Source: Flavobacteriales bacterium BRH_c54
Lineage (GTDB): Bacteria; Bacteroidota; Bacteroidia; Flavobacteriales_E; Vicingaceae
Direction of reading: 5' to 3'
Length of the DNA: 38,036 nucleotides
Assembly: GCA_000961845.1 (NCBI GenBank)
Contig: LADZ01000061.1
Span: 1 to 38,036, forward strand
Shown: in pieces, positions 14,982 through 23,899 of the stretch
How the letters are laid out: every line of letters begins with the position of its first letter
Numbering within the stretch: position 1 is the first letter of the stretch
The notes under the pieces: model-generated
The model's database searches: none
What the model saw: the letters and a program-made list of their open reading frames with translations, nothing else
Told to the model about the DNA's origin: nothing
Position numbers and translations under genes: made by a program

Positions 14982-16310
14982 TTATTTATTTTCTTTTTGA
15001 AAAAAAATAGTACTAAAAAATCGTAAAAACTTATTAGTATCGAATTGATTGCCAATGGCTAATAGAAAAAATAAAATCACAAAAATTTTATATCGTACTA
15101 TAGCTCCTAAAATGGGGGTTGTTAGTCCGATTACAATTGCCAACACCAAAGCAAACAAAATTGAAAAATAAAATAGAGCAGAAAAGCTTGGGTTTTTAGT
15201 TCTAAAGAATAATAAAAACACACAAAAAAGAATGATAAGTATGTTTTCTAAGGCACTAAAAAGTGTAAATACAGAATAGCTTTCCCACAAAAAGGGTCTT
15301 AAAAATACATTAATTAGAGCTTGTGGAGTATAGGCTAATAAATCTGAAAGGTGATTAAACTTAGGTTGATAAATAGCACTTCTCACATCCATTTTTTCAA
15401 CTAAATAAATAAAATCTTGTTGTTTGTTTATAATAATATCAATAGGATTGAGCGGGTGATTAATGAAATTCAAGACTAAACTTATAAAAACTATTATAAG
15501 TACTGTATACAAGTAGCTTAAATGGATGCTTTTTACTTTTTTATGAATTAGGAAGCCTAACGCTCCCGGAACTAAGGCAATAAGAATAATTAGTTTAGAG
15601 AATAAGATAATTATACAGGAAAGGATAATAATCAATAGGCTTTTAAAAGACCATTGCTCATTAATATTGAAGAAGTTCAACAAAAATAACCCTAAGGCAA
15701 AAATGATTAAGCCTTCTTTTAATAAACCGGAACCCCAAAATAAAAGAGAAGGAGTAAACATGATAATAAGGAATAACCATTTTTCTTTATTGAGATACAA
15801 TTTTTTAAATACTTTGAAAATAGCTACTAAACCTATTAATGAAAGAAAGTTGATAAATACATTGTGTACATGAAAAAATCCAAAGGAGAATAACCTAACT
15901 ATGGCATTAAAGCGAATCATTATATGGGTATCACTTAAAAAATTACTATTATTTACTCTGTTCCAATAGTGCATTTTGCTATAATAATGTTCATGAAAAT
16001 AAGCTGAATTAATATCTAACCCTATAACCATTTGAATATAATCTAACGGATTAGTTTTTAGGGCATCAAACATAATTTTACTATCATCAAAATATTTAAA
16101 AATATCAGCGACAGCTCTATCTGAATAATAGTAGGTGTAGATAAGTGTTATTAAAATGCTAAGAATGATTTTTATTCCGAAAATGATGATTAACCAATAC
16201 GTTGGGATAAGAGATAATTTAAAAAAACTGCTTTTACTGATTATAAAACAGCCAATAAGTATATAAAGTATGGTTAAACCGATTTCTATCATCCTGAGAA
16301 TAAAAACCAA
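14982..16310 (-). CDS. Polytopic membrane protein of unknown function, possibly glycan polymerase/transferase-like
   Basis: A 442-residue protein with about ten to twelve hydrophobic segments across its length and a larger non-membrane loop near residues 65-130 (ADIFKYFDDSKIMFDAL and YYSKMHYWNRVNNSNF). A second notable stretch, LLFWGSGLLKEGLIIFALG, places a conserved-looking Ser-Gly and Lys-Glu at a membrane boundary. The architecture resembles Wzy-type polymerases and GT-C transferases, but I recognise no diagnostic motif. The first gene of the group, wecB, ends 31 bases upstream on the same strand, and the radical SAM gene follows 94 bases downstream. This suggests a role in using ManNAc-containing glycans, which is inference from context only. 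Confidence 0.65.
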   Translation of the reverse strand: MVFILRMIEIGLTILYILIGCFIISKSSFFKLSLIPTYWLIIIFGIKIILSILITLIYTYYYSDRAVADIFKYFDDSKIMFDALKTNPLDYIQMVIGLDINSAYFHEHYYSKMHYWNRVNNSNFLSDTHIMIRFNAIVRLFSFGFFHVHNVFINFLSLIGLVAIFKVFKKLYLNKEKWLFLIIMFTPSLLFWGSGLLKEGLIIFALGLFLLNFFNINEQWSFKSLLIIILSCIIILFSKLIILIALVPGALGFLIHKKVKSIHLSYLYTVLIIVFISLVLNFINHPLNPIDIIINKQQDFIYLVEKMDVRSAIYQPKFNHLSDLLAYTPQALINVFLRPFLWESYSVFTLFSALENILIILFCVFLLFFRTKNPSFSALFYFSILFALVLAIVIGLTTPILGAIVRYKIFVILFFLLAIGNQFDTNKFLRFFSTIFFQKENK

Positions 16311-16341
16311 AGTAACGAAATAAACTAAAGAATAGGAGAAA

Positions 16342-17445
16342 TTAAGAGGTTAAAATCTCATGCAATACCTCAACAATTCTTTTGGTAGCTTGTCCATCCC
16401 ACATTGGTGGAATTTTGCCTTTTTTGTAATTACCTGTTTCTATTTCGTTAATTTTTTTAGCTACAGCATCATAATTGTATTCAACTAATTCATTAGTGCC
16501 TAAAGTAATGGTAATAGGTCTTTCCGTATTATCTCTTAAGGTTAAACAAGGTACTTGTCGGTAGGTAGTTTCTTCTTGAATTCCACCGCTATCTGTAAGT
16601 ACATATTGGCAAGTTGCAATTAGTTTTTGAAAGCTTAAATAGTTTAAAGATTCCGTAATTATTACTTTAGAATTATTTTCTAACTGGCTAAATAAATCAT
16701 GTTTAATTAAACTATTTTTAGTTCTGTGATGAATTGGTATTACTAAATAATTGTTTTCAGAAACTTTGTTTATTATGTCAAGTAAAATAAGCAAACGCTT
16801 TTTGGTATCAACATTAGATGGTCTGTGCATGGTCATTAAAACAAAATCTTTATTTACAATATTCAGTTTTTCTAAGATGTTATTTTTTTGAATTATGTCA
16901 TCAAAAGCTACTAAAGTATCTATCATAGTATTTCCCACAAAATGAAGTTGCTCAGGATTTTTTCCGGCATTAATAAGGTTATCGTAACCACTTTGTTCGG
17001 TTACAAAAAAATGATTGGTAATTAAATCGGTGATTAATCTATTTATTTCTTCGGGCATATCATTATCAAAACTTCGTAGTCCGCTTTCTAAATGAAAAAG
17101 TAGTGTATTGGTTTTATTTCCTACAATAGCTCCTGCCAAAGTAGAATTCACATCTCCAACAACTATTAGTGCATCTGGTTGGTGAAGATTTACCTTTTGT
17201 TCTAATTCAATAATTATTTGTCCGATTTGCGAGGATGGAGTTGTAGCAGTTACGTTTAAAAAGTCAGGTTGTTTTAGGCCTAGTTCAGTAAAAAATATAT
17301 CAGACATATTAATGTCATAATGCTGATTGGTATGAATTAAAATATATTCAAAAGCATCTCCATATTTTGCTAATTCTTTTTCAAATTGAGTAACTTTTAT
17401 AAAATTTGGTCGAGTTCCTACTACAACCATTATTTTTTTTGCCAT
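16342..17445 (-). CDS. wecB: UDP-N-acetylglucosamine 2-epimerase (non-hydrolysing)
   Basis: A 367-residue cytosolic GT-B-fold epimerase that interconverts UDP-GlcNAc and UDP-ManNAc for surface glycans. Family features: VVGTRPNFIKV at residues 8-18, HTNQHYDINMSD around 38-50, VVGDVNSTLAGA, HLESGLRSFDNDMPEEINR with the catalytic acidic residues, MTMHRPSNVD, and LTDSGGIQEE with VPCLTLRDNTERP. The usual fragment in the family is HRREN, here HRPSN, a variant seen in some Bacteroidota epimerases. It is the first gene of a leftward set with the polytopic protein. No UDP-ManNAc dehydrogenase is present in the window. Confidence 0.93.
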   Translation of the reverse strand: MAKKIMVVVGTRPNFIKVTQFEKELAKYGDAFEYILIHTNQHYDINMSDIFFTELGLKQPDFLNVTATTPSSQIGQIIIELEQKVNLHQPDALIVVGDVNSTLAGAIVGNKTNTLLFHLESGLRSFDNDMPEEINRLITDLITNHFFVTEQSGYDNLINAGKNPEQLHFVGNTMIDTLVAFDDIIQKNNILEKLNIVNKDFVLMTMHRPSNVDTKKRLLILLDIINKVSENNYLVIPIHHRTKNSLIKHDLFSQLENNSKVIITESLNYLSFQKLIATCQYVLTDSGGIQEETTYRQVPCLTLRDNTERPITITLGTNELVEYNYDAVAKKINEIETGNYKKGKIPPMWDGQATKRIVEVLHEILTS

Positions 17446-17553
17446 TCGCTTAGTTTTTACACGATAAAATTAGTGTTTTATAAGGTAAAAAAAAATTATT
17501 AAACCTATCATAAAATAAATTGGTCAAAATGTTTTTTGAATTAAAATCCTATT

Positions 17554-17561
17554 TACATTTG
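17554..17561 (+). promoter_or_regulatory. -7 element for the SET-domain gene
   Basis: TACATTTG is an exact TAnnTTTG match. A TTG at 17536-17538 lies 15 bases upstream, a little closer than usual. The preferred ATG at 17664 would then have a leader of about 95 bases. Confidence 0.5.
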
Positions 17562-17663
17562 TGCTGATAATAGCTGTTATTGTTTTAAGGTTTTTTTGAG
17601 TATTTGATTTCGCAGCTATTTAGATTTTTAAGCTCAATAAGTAATTTTTTAAACCTTAAATAT

Positions 17664-18269
17664 ATGATTCATCCACTTACAGAATTAAAATTTATTAGCA
17701 ACGAAATAGGCTATGGCGTTGTTGCACGAGAGTTTATCCCAAAAGGAACAATAACTTGGGTATTAGATAAACTAGATAGAGAATTTAGTCCGTTAGAAAT
17801 TCAAACAATGGAACCTATTTATCAGGAAATTTTAGATTTTTATACTTTTAGAAATAATAATGGTAATTATGTGTTGTGTTGGGATAATGGAAGGTATGTA
17901 AATCATAGTTTTAATTCTAATTGTTTAACAACGGCATACGATTTTGAAATTGCTATTAGAGACATTCTTCCGGGAGAGCAACTTACGGATGATTATGGAT
18001 ACTTGAATATTCCCTATCCGTTTAGAGGAGTAGATGAAGGCACTCGCAGAAAAATTGTTTACCCAGATGATTTGGTAAAATATCATAAAGTTTGGGATAA
18101 GAAGATAGAAAGAGCATTTCCGTTAATTACTAAAGTAAATCAACCTTTACGTACCTTAATTTCTGATGAAAAATGGAAAGAGATTGAAGCTATAGAAAAA
18201 GGCGAAAAACAAATGCTTTCTATTTTACATAATTTCTATCCAAACGGAAATGGTGAGAAAATGAAATAA
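17664..18269 (+). CDS. SET-domain protein (putative protein lysine methyltransferase)
   Basis: A 201-residue protein from the ATG at 17664. A TTG at 17604 in the same frame would add 20 hydrophobic residues, but the sequence from MIHPLTELKF matches the expected start of the fold. The SET domain covers about 8-115: GYGVVAREFIPKGTITW, then NHSFNSNC (80-87), the counterpart of NHSCxPN, and GEQLTDDYGY (104-113), holding the SAM-site and catalytic tyrosine. The C-terminal 85 residues lack the cysteine cluster of eukaryotic post-SET domains. Bacterial SET proteins methylate lysines in ribosomal, histone-like or host proteins; the target here is unknown. It is a single rightward gene between divergent wecB and radC. 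Confidence 0.85.
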   Translation: MIHPLTELKFISNEIGYGVVAREFIPKGTITWVLDKLDREFSPLEIQTMEPIYQEILDFYTFRNNNGNYVLCWDNGRYVNHSFNSNCLTTAYDFEIAIRDILPGEQLTDDYGYLNIPYPFRGVDEGTRRKIVYPDDLVKYHKVWDKKIERAFPLITKVNQPLRTLISDEKWKEIEAIEKGEKQMLSILHNFYPNGNGEKMK

Positions 18270-18351
18270 GAATTTGACTAAGAAGTAAAAAGTATATTTT
18301 TCGCTAATTTAGCAGCAACTTTAGTTGATAATCAATTGAGACAGTTGCTTT

Positions 18352-19044
18352 ATGTATCCCGAAAAACTAAATATAAAAGCTTGGTCCTTAGAAGATAGAC
18401 CTAGAGAAAAATTACTTTCTAAAGGTAGGTCGGCTCTTTCTGATGCTGAACTTATAGCAATTTTAATTGGCTCAGGAAATAGAAATGAAACGGCTGTAGA
18501 ACTTTCTAAAAAAATATTTAAATCTATTGATAATGATTTGAATAAATTAGGAAAACTTTCTGTTAAAGAATTAATGCAGTTTAAAGGAATAGGAGAGGCA
18601 AAAGCCATTAGTATTGTAGCAGCCTTGGAGTTGGGTAGGAGAAGGAAAAATACAGATAATCAGCTTAAAAAAAACATTAAATCTAGCAAAGATGTTTTTG
18701 AGGAGGTTATTGGTGTAATGAGTGATTTACCTCATGAAGAATTTTGGGTGTTGTTTTTAGACAGGCGTAATGCGGTTATTAAAAAAAGTAATATAAGTAA
18801 AGGAGGTATATCAGGTACTGTTGCAGATGCTAAAATTATTTTTAAAGAAGCAATGCAATTACTTGCTTCTGCAATTATTTTGTGTCATAATCATCCATCA
18901 GGAAATTTAAAACCAAGTGATGCAGATATACAACTTACCAAAAAAATGAAAGAAATTGGTAATTTGGTTGATGTACCTGTGCTTGATCATTTAATTATTA
19001 CGGACAAAAGTTATTTTAGCTTTGGTGATGAAGGGTTAATATAA
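18352..19044 (+). CDS. radC: RadC-family JAB/MPN protein
   Basis: A 230-residue protein. The N-terminal helix-hairpin-helix region (about 60-95, FKGIGEAKAI) is followed by a JAMM-type metalloprotease-like domain with His179 and His181 in HNHPSGN and Asp192 completing the zinc site. RadC was named for a repair phenotype later assigned to another gene, so the role remains unclear; DNA-related metallohydrolase activity is plausible. The deacetylase-like gene starts 6 bases after its stop, and upp and a small membrane protein follow closely, giving a probable four-gene operon. No exact TAnnTTTG element is visible upstream. Confidence 0.93.
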   Translation: MYPEKLNIKAWSLEDRPREKLLSKGRSALSDAELIAILIGSGNRNETAVELSKKIFKSIDNDLNKLGKLSVKELMQFKGIGEAKAISIVAALELGRRRKNTDNQLKKNIKSSKDVFEEVIGVMSDLPHEEFWVLFLDRRNAVIKKSNISKGGISGTVADAKIIFKEAMQLLASAIILCHNHPSGNLKPSDADIQLTKKMKEIGNLVDVPVLDHLIITDKSYFSFGDEGLI

Positions 19045-19050
19045 GAAAAA

Positions 19051-20355
19051 ATGATTTTAGTCTATACACATAAATTAACCAACCGAATTAGCTATACTTT
19101 TCAAACGATTTTTGAGCAAATTCTAAAAACTTCTGTTTCATTTACAGATGATGTAGATTTTTATTTATCGTGCAAAACAGCCAAATTATCTTATACCACA
19201 AAAGCAATAGATGATGGTTTGTATTTTACATCTACAAGCTTATTGTTTGAAGAAGAAATAAAATTACAAAATACCGCAGCAATTCCGCAAACAGATGGAA
19301 CAGTTGGTTTATTTGAAATATCAACAAATAAACATTTTAATTTTGATGTTTTTGCTACTGTATTTTACTTAATATCAAGGTATGAGGAGTATCTACCTCA
19401 TCAAAAAGATAAACATGGAAGATTTTTAGCAACAGAGAGTTTTGCGTTTAAAAATAACTGTATAGAATTGCCAATGGTAAATATATGGGCAGAAAAAATT
19501 GCTCAACTTATTACAACTCATTTTACTAATTATAAATTTTCCGAACGAAAATTTGAGTTTTTAAGCACCATTGATATAGATAATGCTTTTGCTATTAAAC
19601 ACAAAGGTTTTTGGAGAACTGTAGGTGGGCTAGCAAAATCTATTACGGAACCTCAAAATTTAAAGAACAGAATAGATGTTTTGCGTGATAAAGCTGAAGA
19701 CCCTTATGATACTTACAATTATCAGGATGAAGTACATCAAAAATACAATATTCAACCAATTTACTTTTTTTTAGTTGGTAATTATTCTTCTTTTGATAAA
19801 AATATAGCTTTCACCAACAAAAAATTTCAACATTTAATAAAAAAGATAGCTATTACCAATACGGTAGGGCTGCATCCATCGTATCAATCTAATACTAATA
19901 ATGCTTTACTTAAAGAAGAAAAGTTACGATTAGAAAGTATTATAAATAAAAACATTAATAAAAGTCGACAACATTTTTTAAAGTTAAATTTTCCATCAAC
20001 ATACAGAAATTTAATTGACATTGGAATTAATGAGGATTATACTATGGGATATGTTGAAAGTATTGGTTTTAGAGCAAGTATTTGTTCTCCATATTATTTT
20101 TTTGATATAGAAAAAAACAAAGTAAGTCCTTTAAAAATCATACCTTTTTGTGTGATGGAAGCAGGATTAAAATACTACCAGAATTTTACTGTAGAAGAAG
20201 GAATTATCAACATTAATAAAATAGTTGAGATTGTAAAAAAAGTAAATGGTACTTTTGTAAGTGTATGGCATAACGAATCTCTTTCTGATGTAGGAATATG
20301 GAAAGGATGGAGAAAGGTCTATGAGCAAATGCTATTGAATATAAAAAAGAAATAA
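19051..20355 (+). CDS. Polysaccharide-deacetylase-like protein with DUF7033-type N-terminus
   Basis: A 434-residue protein without a clear signal peptide. The first half (about 1-165) resembles the N-terminal domain commonly fused to this enzyme group in Bacteroidota (YLISRYEEYLPHQKDKHGRF). From about 170 a NodB-like barrel begins with LSTIDIDNAFAIKHKG, where the paired Asp could be the general base and metal ligand, and GLHPSYQSN supplies a His/Ser site. RASICSPYYFFD and FVSVWHNESLSD fit the later barrel strands. Sugar or peptidoglycan N-deacetylation is the family expectation, but several members of this branch lack demonstrated activity. It lies 6 bases after radC and 24 before upp. Confidence 0.8.
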   Translation: MILVYTHKLTNRISYTFQTIFEQILKTSVSFTDDVDFYLSCKTAKLSYTTKAIDDGLYFTSTSLLFEEEIKLQNTAAIPQTDGTVGLFEISTNKHFNFDVFATVFYLISRYEEYLPHQKDKHGRFLATESFAFKNNCIELPMVNIWAEKIAQLITTHFTNYKFSERKFEFLSTIDIDNAFAIKHKGFWRTVGGLAKSITEPQNLKNRIDVLRDKAEDPYDTYNYQDEVHQKYNIQPIYFFLVGNYSSFDKNIAFTNKKFQHLIKKIAITNTVGLHPSYQSNTNNALLKEEKLRLESIINKNINKSRQHFLKLNFPSTYRNLIDIGINEDYTMGYVESIGFRASICSPYYFFDIEKNKVSPLKIIPFCVMEAGLKYYQNFTVEEGIININKIVEIVKKVNGTFVSVWHNESLSDVGIWKGWRKVYEQMLLNIKKK

Positions 20356-20379
20356 ATTAACGGTAAAATTTAGCTACAT

Positions 20380-21030
20380 ATGAAAATTATTAACCTAGGC
20401 TCAGAAAATACTATTTTTAATCAGTTTATTGCAGAAATAAGAAATGCTAATATACAAGTTGATAGCATGCGTTTTAGAAGGAATTGTGAACGTTTAGGAG
20501 AAATTTTTGCTTATGAAGTCAGTAAAACGTTGGTGTATAAAAAACAAGAAGTAGTTACTCCTTTAGGTGTTGCAGAAATGAGCTTACCTAAAGAGCAACC
20601 TGTTTTGGCAACTATCTTAAGAGCTGGGCTTCCTTTACATCAAGGGTTACTAAATTATTTTGATAAAGCTGACAATGCTTTTGTATCTGCCTACAGAAAA
20701 CATCATAAGGATGGATCTTTTGTAATTGAAGCAGAATACATGGCTAGCCCTGATTTAACAGACCGTACAGTAATTTTATCTGATCCTATGCTTGCTTCAG
20801 GAGCATCTATGGTTGAAATTTACAAACTTTTATTAGAGAAGGGAAAACCATCTAACTTGCATATAGTTACATTAATAGCAAGTGTTGAAGGCGTAAATTA
20901 TATCAAAAAACATTTGCCTGAAGATACTACTGTTTGGGTAGGTGCTGTTGATGATGAACTTACAGCCCAATCTTACATTGTTCCAGGACTTGGCGATGCG
21001 GGAGATTTGGCATTTGGTGCTAAAGAATAA
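20380..21030 (+). CDS. upp: Uracil phosphoribosyltransferase
   Basis: A 216-residue cytosolic salvage enzyme making UMP from uracil and PRPP. The PRPP-binding loop reads LSDPMLASGASM (about 128-139), preceded by ATILRAGLPLHQG. The uracil-recognition segment VDDELTAQSYIVPGLGDAGDLAFG closes the C-terminus. Full length and order match the family. It sits within the radC-deacetylase-upp-membrane protein run, with 24 bases upstream and 7 downstream. Confidence 0.96.
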   Translation: MKIINLGSENTIFNQFIAEIRNANIQVDSMRFRRNCERLGEIFAYEVSKTLVYKKQEVVTPLGVAEMSLPKEQPVLATILRAGLPLHQGLLNYFDKADNAFVSAYRKHHKDGSFVIEAEYMASPDLTDRTVILSDPMLASGASMVEIYKLLLEKGKPSNLHIVTLIASVEGVNYIKKHLPEDTTVWVGAVDDELTAQSYIVPGLGDAGDLAFGAKE

Positions 21031-21037
21031 ACAATAA

Positions 21038-21490
21038 ATGTTTTTGTCTTTTTATGAAATATTTTTTCTATTAGCTTTTAGTGCTACCAAGTTTATGGCA
21101 TCAGCACTGTATATTCTTGCTATAAAAAGAATATCATGGATTTCTACGTTATTGATTTTATTAATAGGTGGCTGTTTAGGAATATTGGTTTTTTATTTTT
21201 TAGGAGCTTTCATTAATCAGTTAATTGATAAATTATTAGATAGATGGAGAAAAGATAAGTCGCCATCAAAAATATTTTCTAGTTCTAGTAGAAGAATTAT
21301 CAATATAAAATCTAAATATGGATTAATGGGAATTTCCTTTTTAACACCACTATTGTTTTCAATTCCTTTGGGATGTTTTTTGGCAACTCGATTTTTTAAA
21401 AAGAGCAATCAAACGCTACTAATTATGTTGTTGGGAGTTGTTTTTTGGACAGCAGTATTAAGCTTTACAAAGTTTATTGTATCAATGTAA
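21038..21490 (+). CDS. Small integral membrane protein of unknown function
   Basis: A 150-residue protein with about four hydrophobic segments (near 4-26, 34-62, 95-118 and 125-147) and a basic central loop (LLDRWRKDKSPSK to NIKSKYG). The stretch KYGLMGISFLTPLLFSIPLG resembles the glycine/proline helical entry in small exporter-like families such as PF06695, but the match is weak and I do not name a function. It starts 7 bases after upp, so is likely co-transcribed. Its last nine bases overlap the end of the convergent patatin gene. Confidence 0.7.
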   Translation: MFLSFYEIFFLLAFSATKFMASALYILAIKRISWISTLLILLIGGCLGILVFYFLGAFINQLIDKLLDRWRKDKSPSKIFSSSSRRIINIKSKYGLMGISFLTPLLFSIPLGCFLATRFFKKSNQTLLIMLLGVVFWTAVLSFTKFIVSM

Positions 21491-23761
21491 GCTCTTTTTA
21501 GGAAAGATTAAATAACCAAAGTGTACTAAAAAACTCCAATGATCTTCTTGTCTATCGTAATAATTTACATTTATGGCAATAGGTCCTATTGGAGTATGAT
21601 ATACTAATGAAGATGCGGCAATATACTCTCTTGAAGCCCATTCTAAACCATAAGCTGCTTTATTAAATTCATTTTGAAATATTCTTTGATATGGCTGAAA
21701 AATATAACCTTCCAATCGTAAATGAAAATTTTGGTTAAACATAATAATGTTTTTTATCCCTCCGGCAGCATAATTGTGTGCTCTTAATCTTTCTTGAAAC
21801 AGTGTTCTGCTTTCGCTAACAGGAGCAAAGGCATTAGCCGTTAAAATACTAGCAGTATAATTTTCAAAGAAAGACTGGTTAGAATATACCCCTTCACCAA
21901 AAATTCCAAAGCGTACCTTCCCTTTTCTTATAAAATATTTGTCAAAAGTGGCTTTTAACAAAAACCATTCATGATATTCTTGAGCAATATCTTTAATTAT
22001 GGAGGTTGAACCAGGAATAGTTTTTTCTTTACCTTTAATATACTTTGCGCCAACAGTAAAAAAACTTCCGGCAGTAGCATATTGTTTCCTGTTTAACGAG
22101 TTTCTTTCATATTTTAGAAATCCAATTGCATTTCTAAAGCTTGTTTTGTCAGTTGTGTCGGTAGAAATAAATTGTCTGGTTTGATAATATTCATTATCTA
22201 ATTCTCCGGCTGTTGCCCCAATTACTAATTTACCTTTGTATGCAACAGGAATTCCTATTTCTGTTTTAGCATATAAATCGGAACTTCTTAAAAAAGAAGG
22301 TCTGGTATCTTCAAAAAAAGTGGAGTTACTTCTAAAATAATCCCACCTATCATTATTAAAAGTGGTAACCCAGTAGAAAGGTAGTGGTTTAGGAAAATCA
22401 ATTCTAAATCCAATACTAACAGAGTTGTGAAGTTTTCCAAAATAAGTACTTGCTAAAAATGAATAAGCTTTTTTTCTTAAGACATTATACTGAAGCCCTA
22501 AGTATCCTGTATTTATTGGTCTTGATGAAAAGACTCCCCCAAATGAAACAATAAAATTTCTTTCTTTTTTTGCTTTTAGTAATAAGCTAAATTTATTTGA
22601 TTCATTATTAAAAATAGCTTCTGGATAAAGTGATTTAATTTTGTCGTCAGAAGATACTTTAATGTATTCAGATTTTAAATCTTCTGCACTAAGAGTGTCT
22701 TTTTTTAGCCTGATAGAGTTTTTGATATATGTATTTTGAGAGGCTTTCAATCCTTGTACATGAATATTTTCAAAAATAAGTTCAGGAAGTTTTTCTTTAT
22801 AGTTTTTTCTTTTTTCGGAAATATAAGTAGAATCATTTCTTCTGGAAACATTGTTTTTTATGTATTCAATTTTTTTTAGTGTTGCTTCATAACCAATTCT
22901 TATTAATTCTTTATTATTATCAAAATTAAAAGTAGAAAAGTCTTCTGCATTGGGTTCTATTAAAACAGATTGCTCGCAAGGTATTATGTATTCTGTATCG
23001 TTAGAAATAATTGCTTTTATTTGAGAAATGATGTCATCTTCATTAGGAGGTAAAAAGTTAGAAGATACATTACTACCAATTATAAAATCAGGGTCGAACT
23101 CATTGTACATCACATTAGATGGAAAGTTATTGTATAACCCACCATCAAATAATAATTGATTTTCATATGTTACCGGAGATAAGTAAAACGGGTAGGCCAT
23201 TGTTGCTCTAATAGCTGTTGGCAAAGGTCCTTTTTTTAAAATAACTGGTTTTTTTGAAATAATATCAGAAGCTATACATCTGTAGGGAATAAATAAACTG
23301 TCGAAATTGTTTTTTGCTTTTGCAGAAGCTGGTGCTAAATATTGCATTAATGCATAATTTATGGCAGATGGAGAAACAAGGTTGGTCGGTAAGCTAATTT
23401 CAATAATTGTATCTAAATTTAATTTAAAAGTAAATAACGAAGGGTCTTCTTTTTTTTGTCTTAAGTAATAGATATATTTATCATCCAATTGACCATTGGC
23501 CCAATTTTTAAACTTGTCTGATAAAAAAATTTCTTCTATTTCCTTTGGGGAATAACCAGCAGCATAGAATCCGGCAACTAAGCCTCCCATAGATGTGCCG
23601 GCAATATAATCAATAGGAATATTATTTTCTTCTAACGCTTTTAAAACACCAACATGAGCAATACCACTAGAACCACCACCACTAAATACAAGTCCAACTT
23701 TTTGAGCATTAACAATTAATGACACACTCAAGAATAGCACTAAGAATAAGCTTTTGGACAT
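21482..23761 (-). CDS. Patatin-like phospholipase fused to an Omp85-type barrel (type Vd-like)
   Basis: A 759-residue outer-membrane protein. A signal peptide (1-19, cleaving near NAQ) precedes a patatin domain (about 21-310) with GGGSSG oxyanion hole (28-33), catalytic Ser57 in GTSMG and Asp206 in FDGGLYNNFPS. A POTRA-like domain follows (about 325-395, beginning LIFENIHVQGLKAS) and then a beta-barrel to the C-terminus (about 400-759), including FLKYERNSLNRKQYATAGSF. This layout is that of PlpD-like type V secretion and is widespread in Bacteroidota, where the lipase may stay surface-attached. It lies leftward after the aminotransferase gene with a 138-base gap, and its 3' end overlaps the convergent small membrane protein by nine bases. 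Confidence 0.92.
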   Translation of the reverse strand: MSKSLFLVLFLSVSLIVNAQKVGLVFSGGGSSGIAHVGVLKALEENNIPIDYIAGTSMGGLVAGFYAAGYSPKEIEEIFLSDKFKNWANGQLDDKYIYYLRQKKEDPSLFTFKLNLDTIIEISLPTNLVSPSAINYALMQYLAPASAKAKNNFDSLFIPYRCIASDIISKKPVILKKGPLPTAIRATMAYPFYLSPVTYENQLLFDGGLYNNFPSNVMYNEFDPDFIIGSNVSSNFLPPNEDDIISQIKAIISNDTEYIIPCEQSVLIEPNAEDFSTFNFDNNKELIRIGYEATLKKIEYIKNNVSRRNDSTYISEKRKNYKEKLPELIFENIHVQGLKASQNTYIKNSIRLKKDTLSAEDLKSEYIKVSSDDKIKSLYPEAIFNNESNKFSLLLKAKKERNFIVSFGGVFSSRPINTGYLGLQYNVLRKKAYSFLASTYFGKLHNSVSIGFRIDFPKPLPFYWVTTFNNDRWDYFRSNSTFFEDTRPSFLRSSDLYAKTEIGIPVAYKGKLVIGATAGELDNEYYQTRQFISTDTTDKTSFRNAIGFLKYERNSLNRKQYATAGSFFTVGAKYIKGKEKTIPGSTSIIKDIAQEYHEWFLLKATFDKYFIRKGKVRFGIFGEGVYSNQSFFENYTASILTANAFAPVSESRTLFQERLRAHNYAAGGIKNIIMFNQNFHLRLEGYIFQPYQRIFQNEFNKAAYGLEWASREYIAASSLVYHTPIGPIAINVNYYDRQEDHWSFLVHFGYLIFPKKSLH

Positions 23762-23899
23762 TTTTATTAACTGAATTTTATTGATCTTCTTCTCTTTATT
23801 AAAGTTGCTAATTTCCTAATAAAAAATTGAATAACAATTGGGTAAGCAAAAATTACCTTGTTTTAAACTTATAAATACGGCAAATGTCTATAGAAAAAA

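Noticed and set aside
17604-17663. TTG start adding 20 residues to the SET protein
   Set aside because: The extra residues are hydrophobic and unlike a SET N-terminus; the ATG at 17664 starts directly before the domain.
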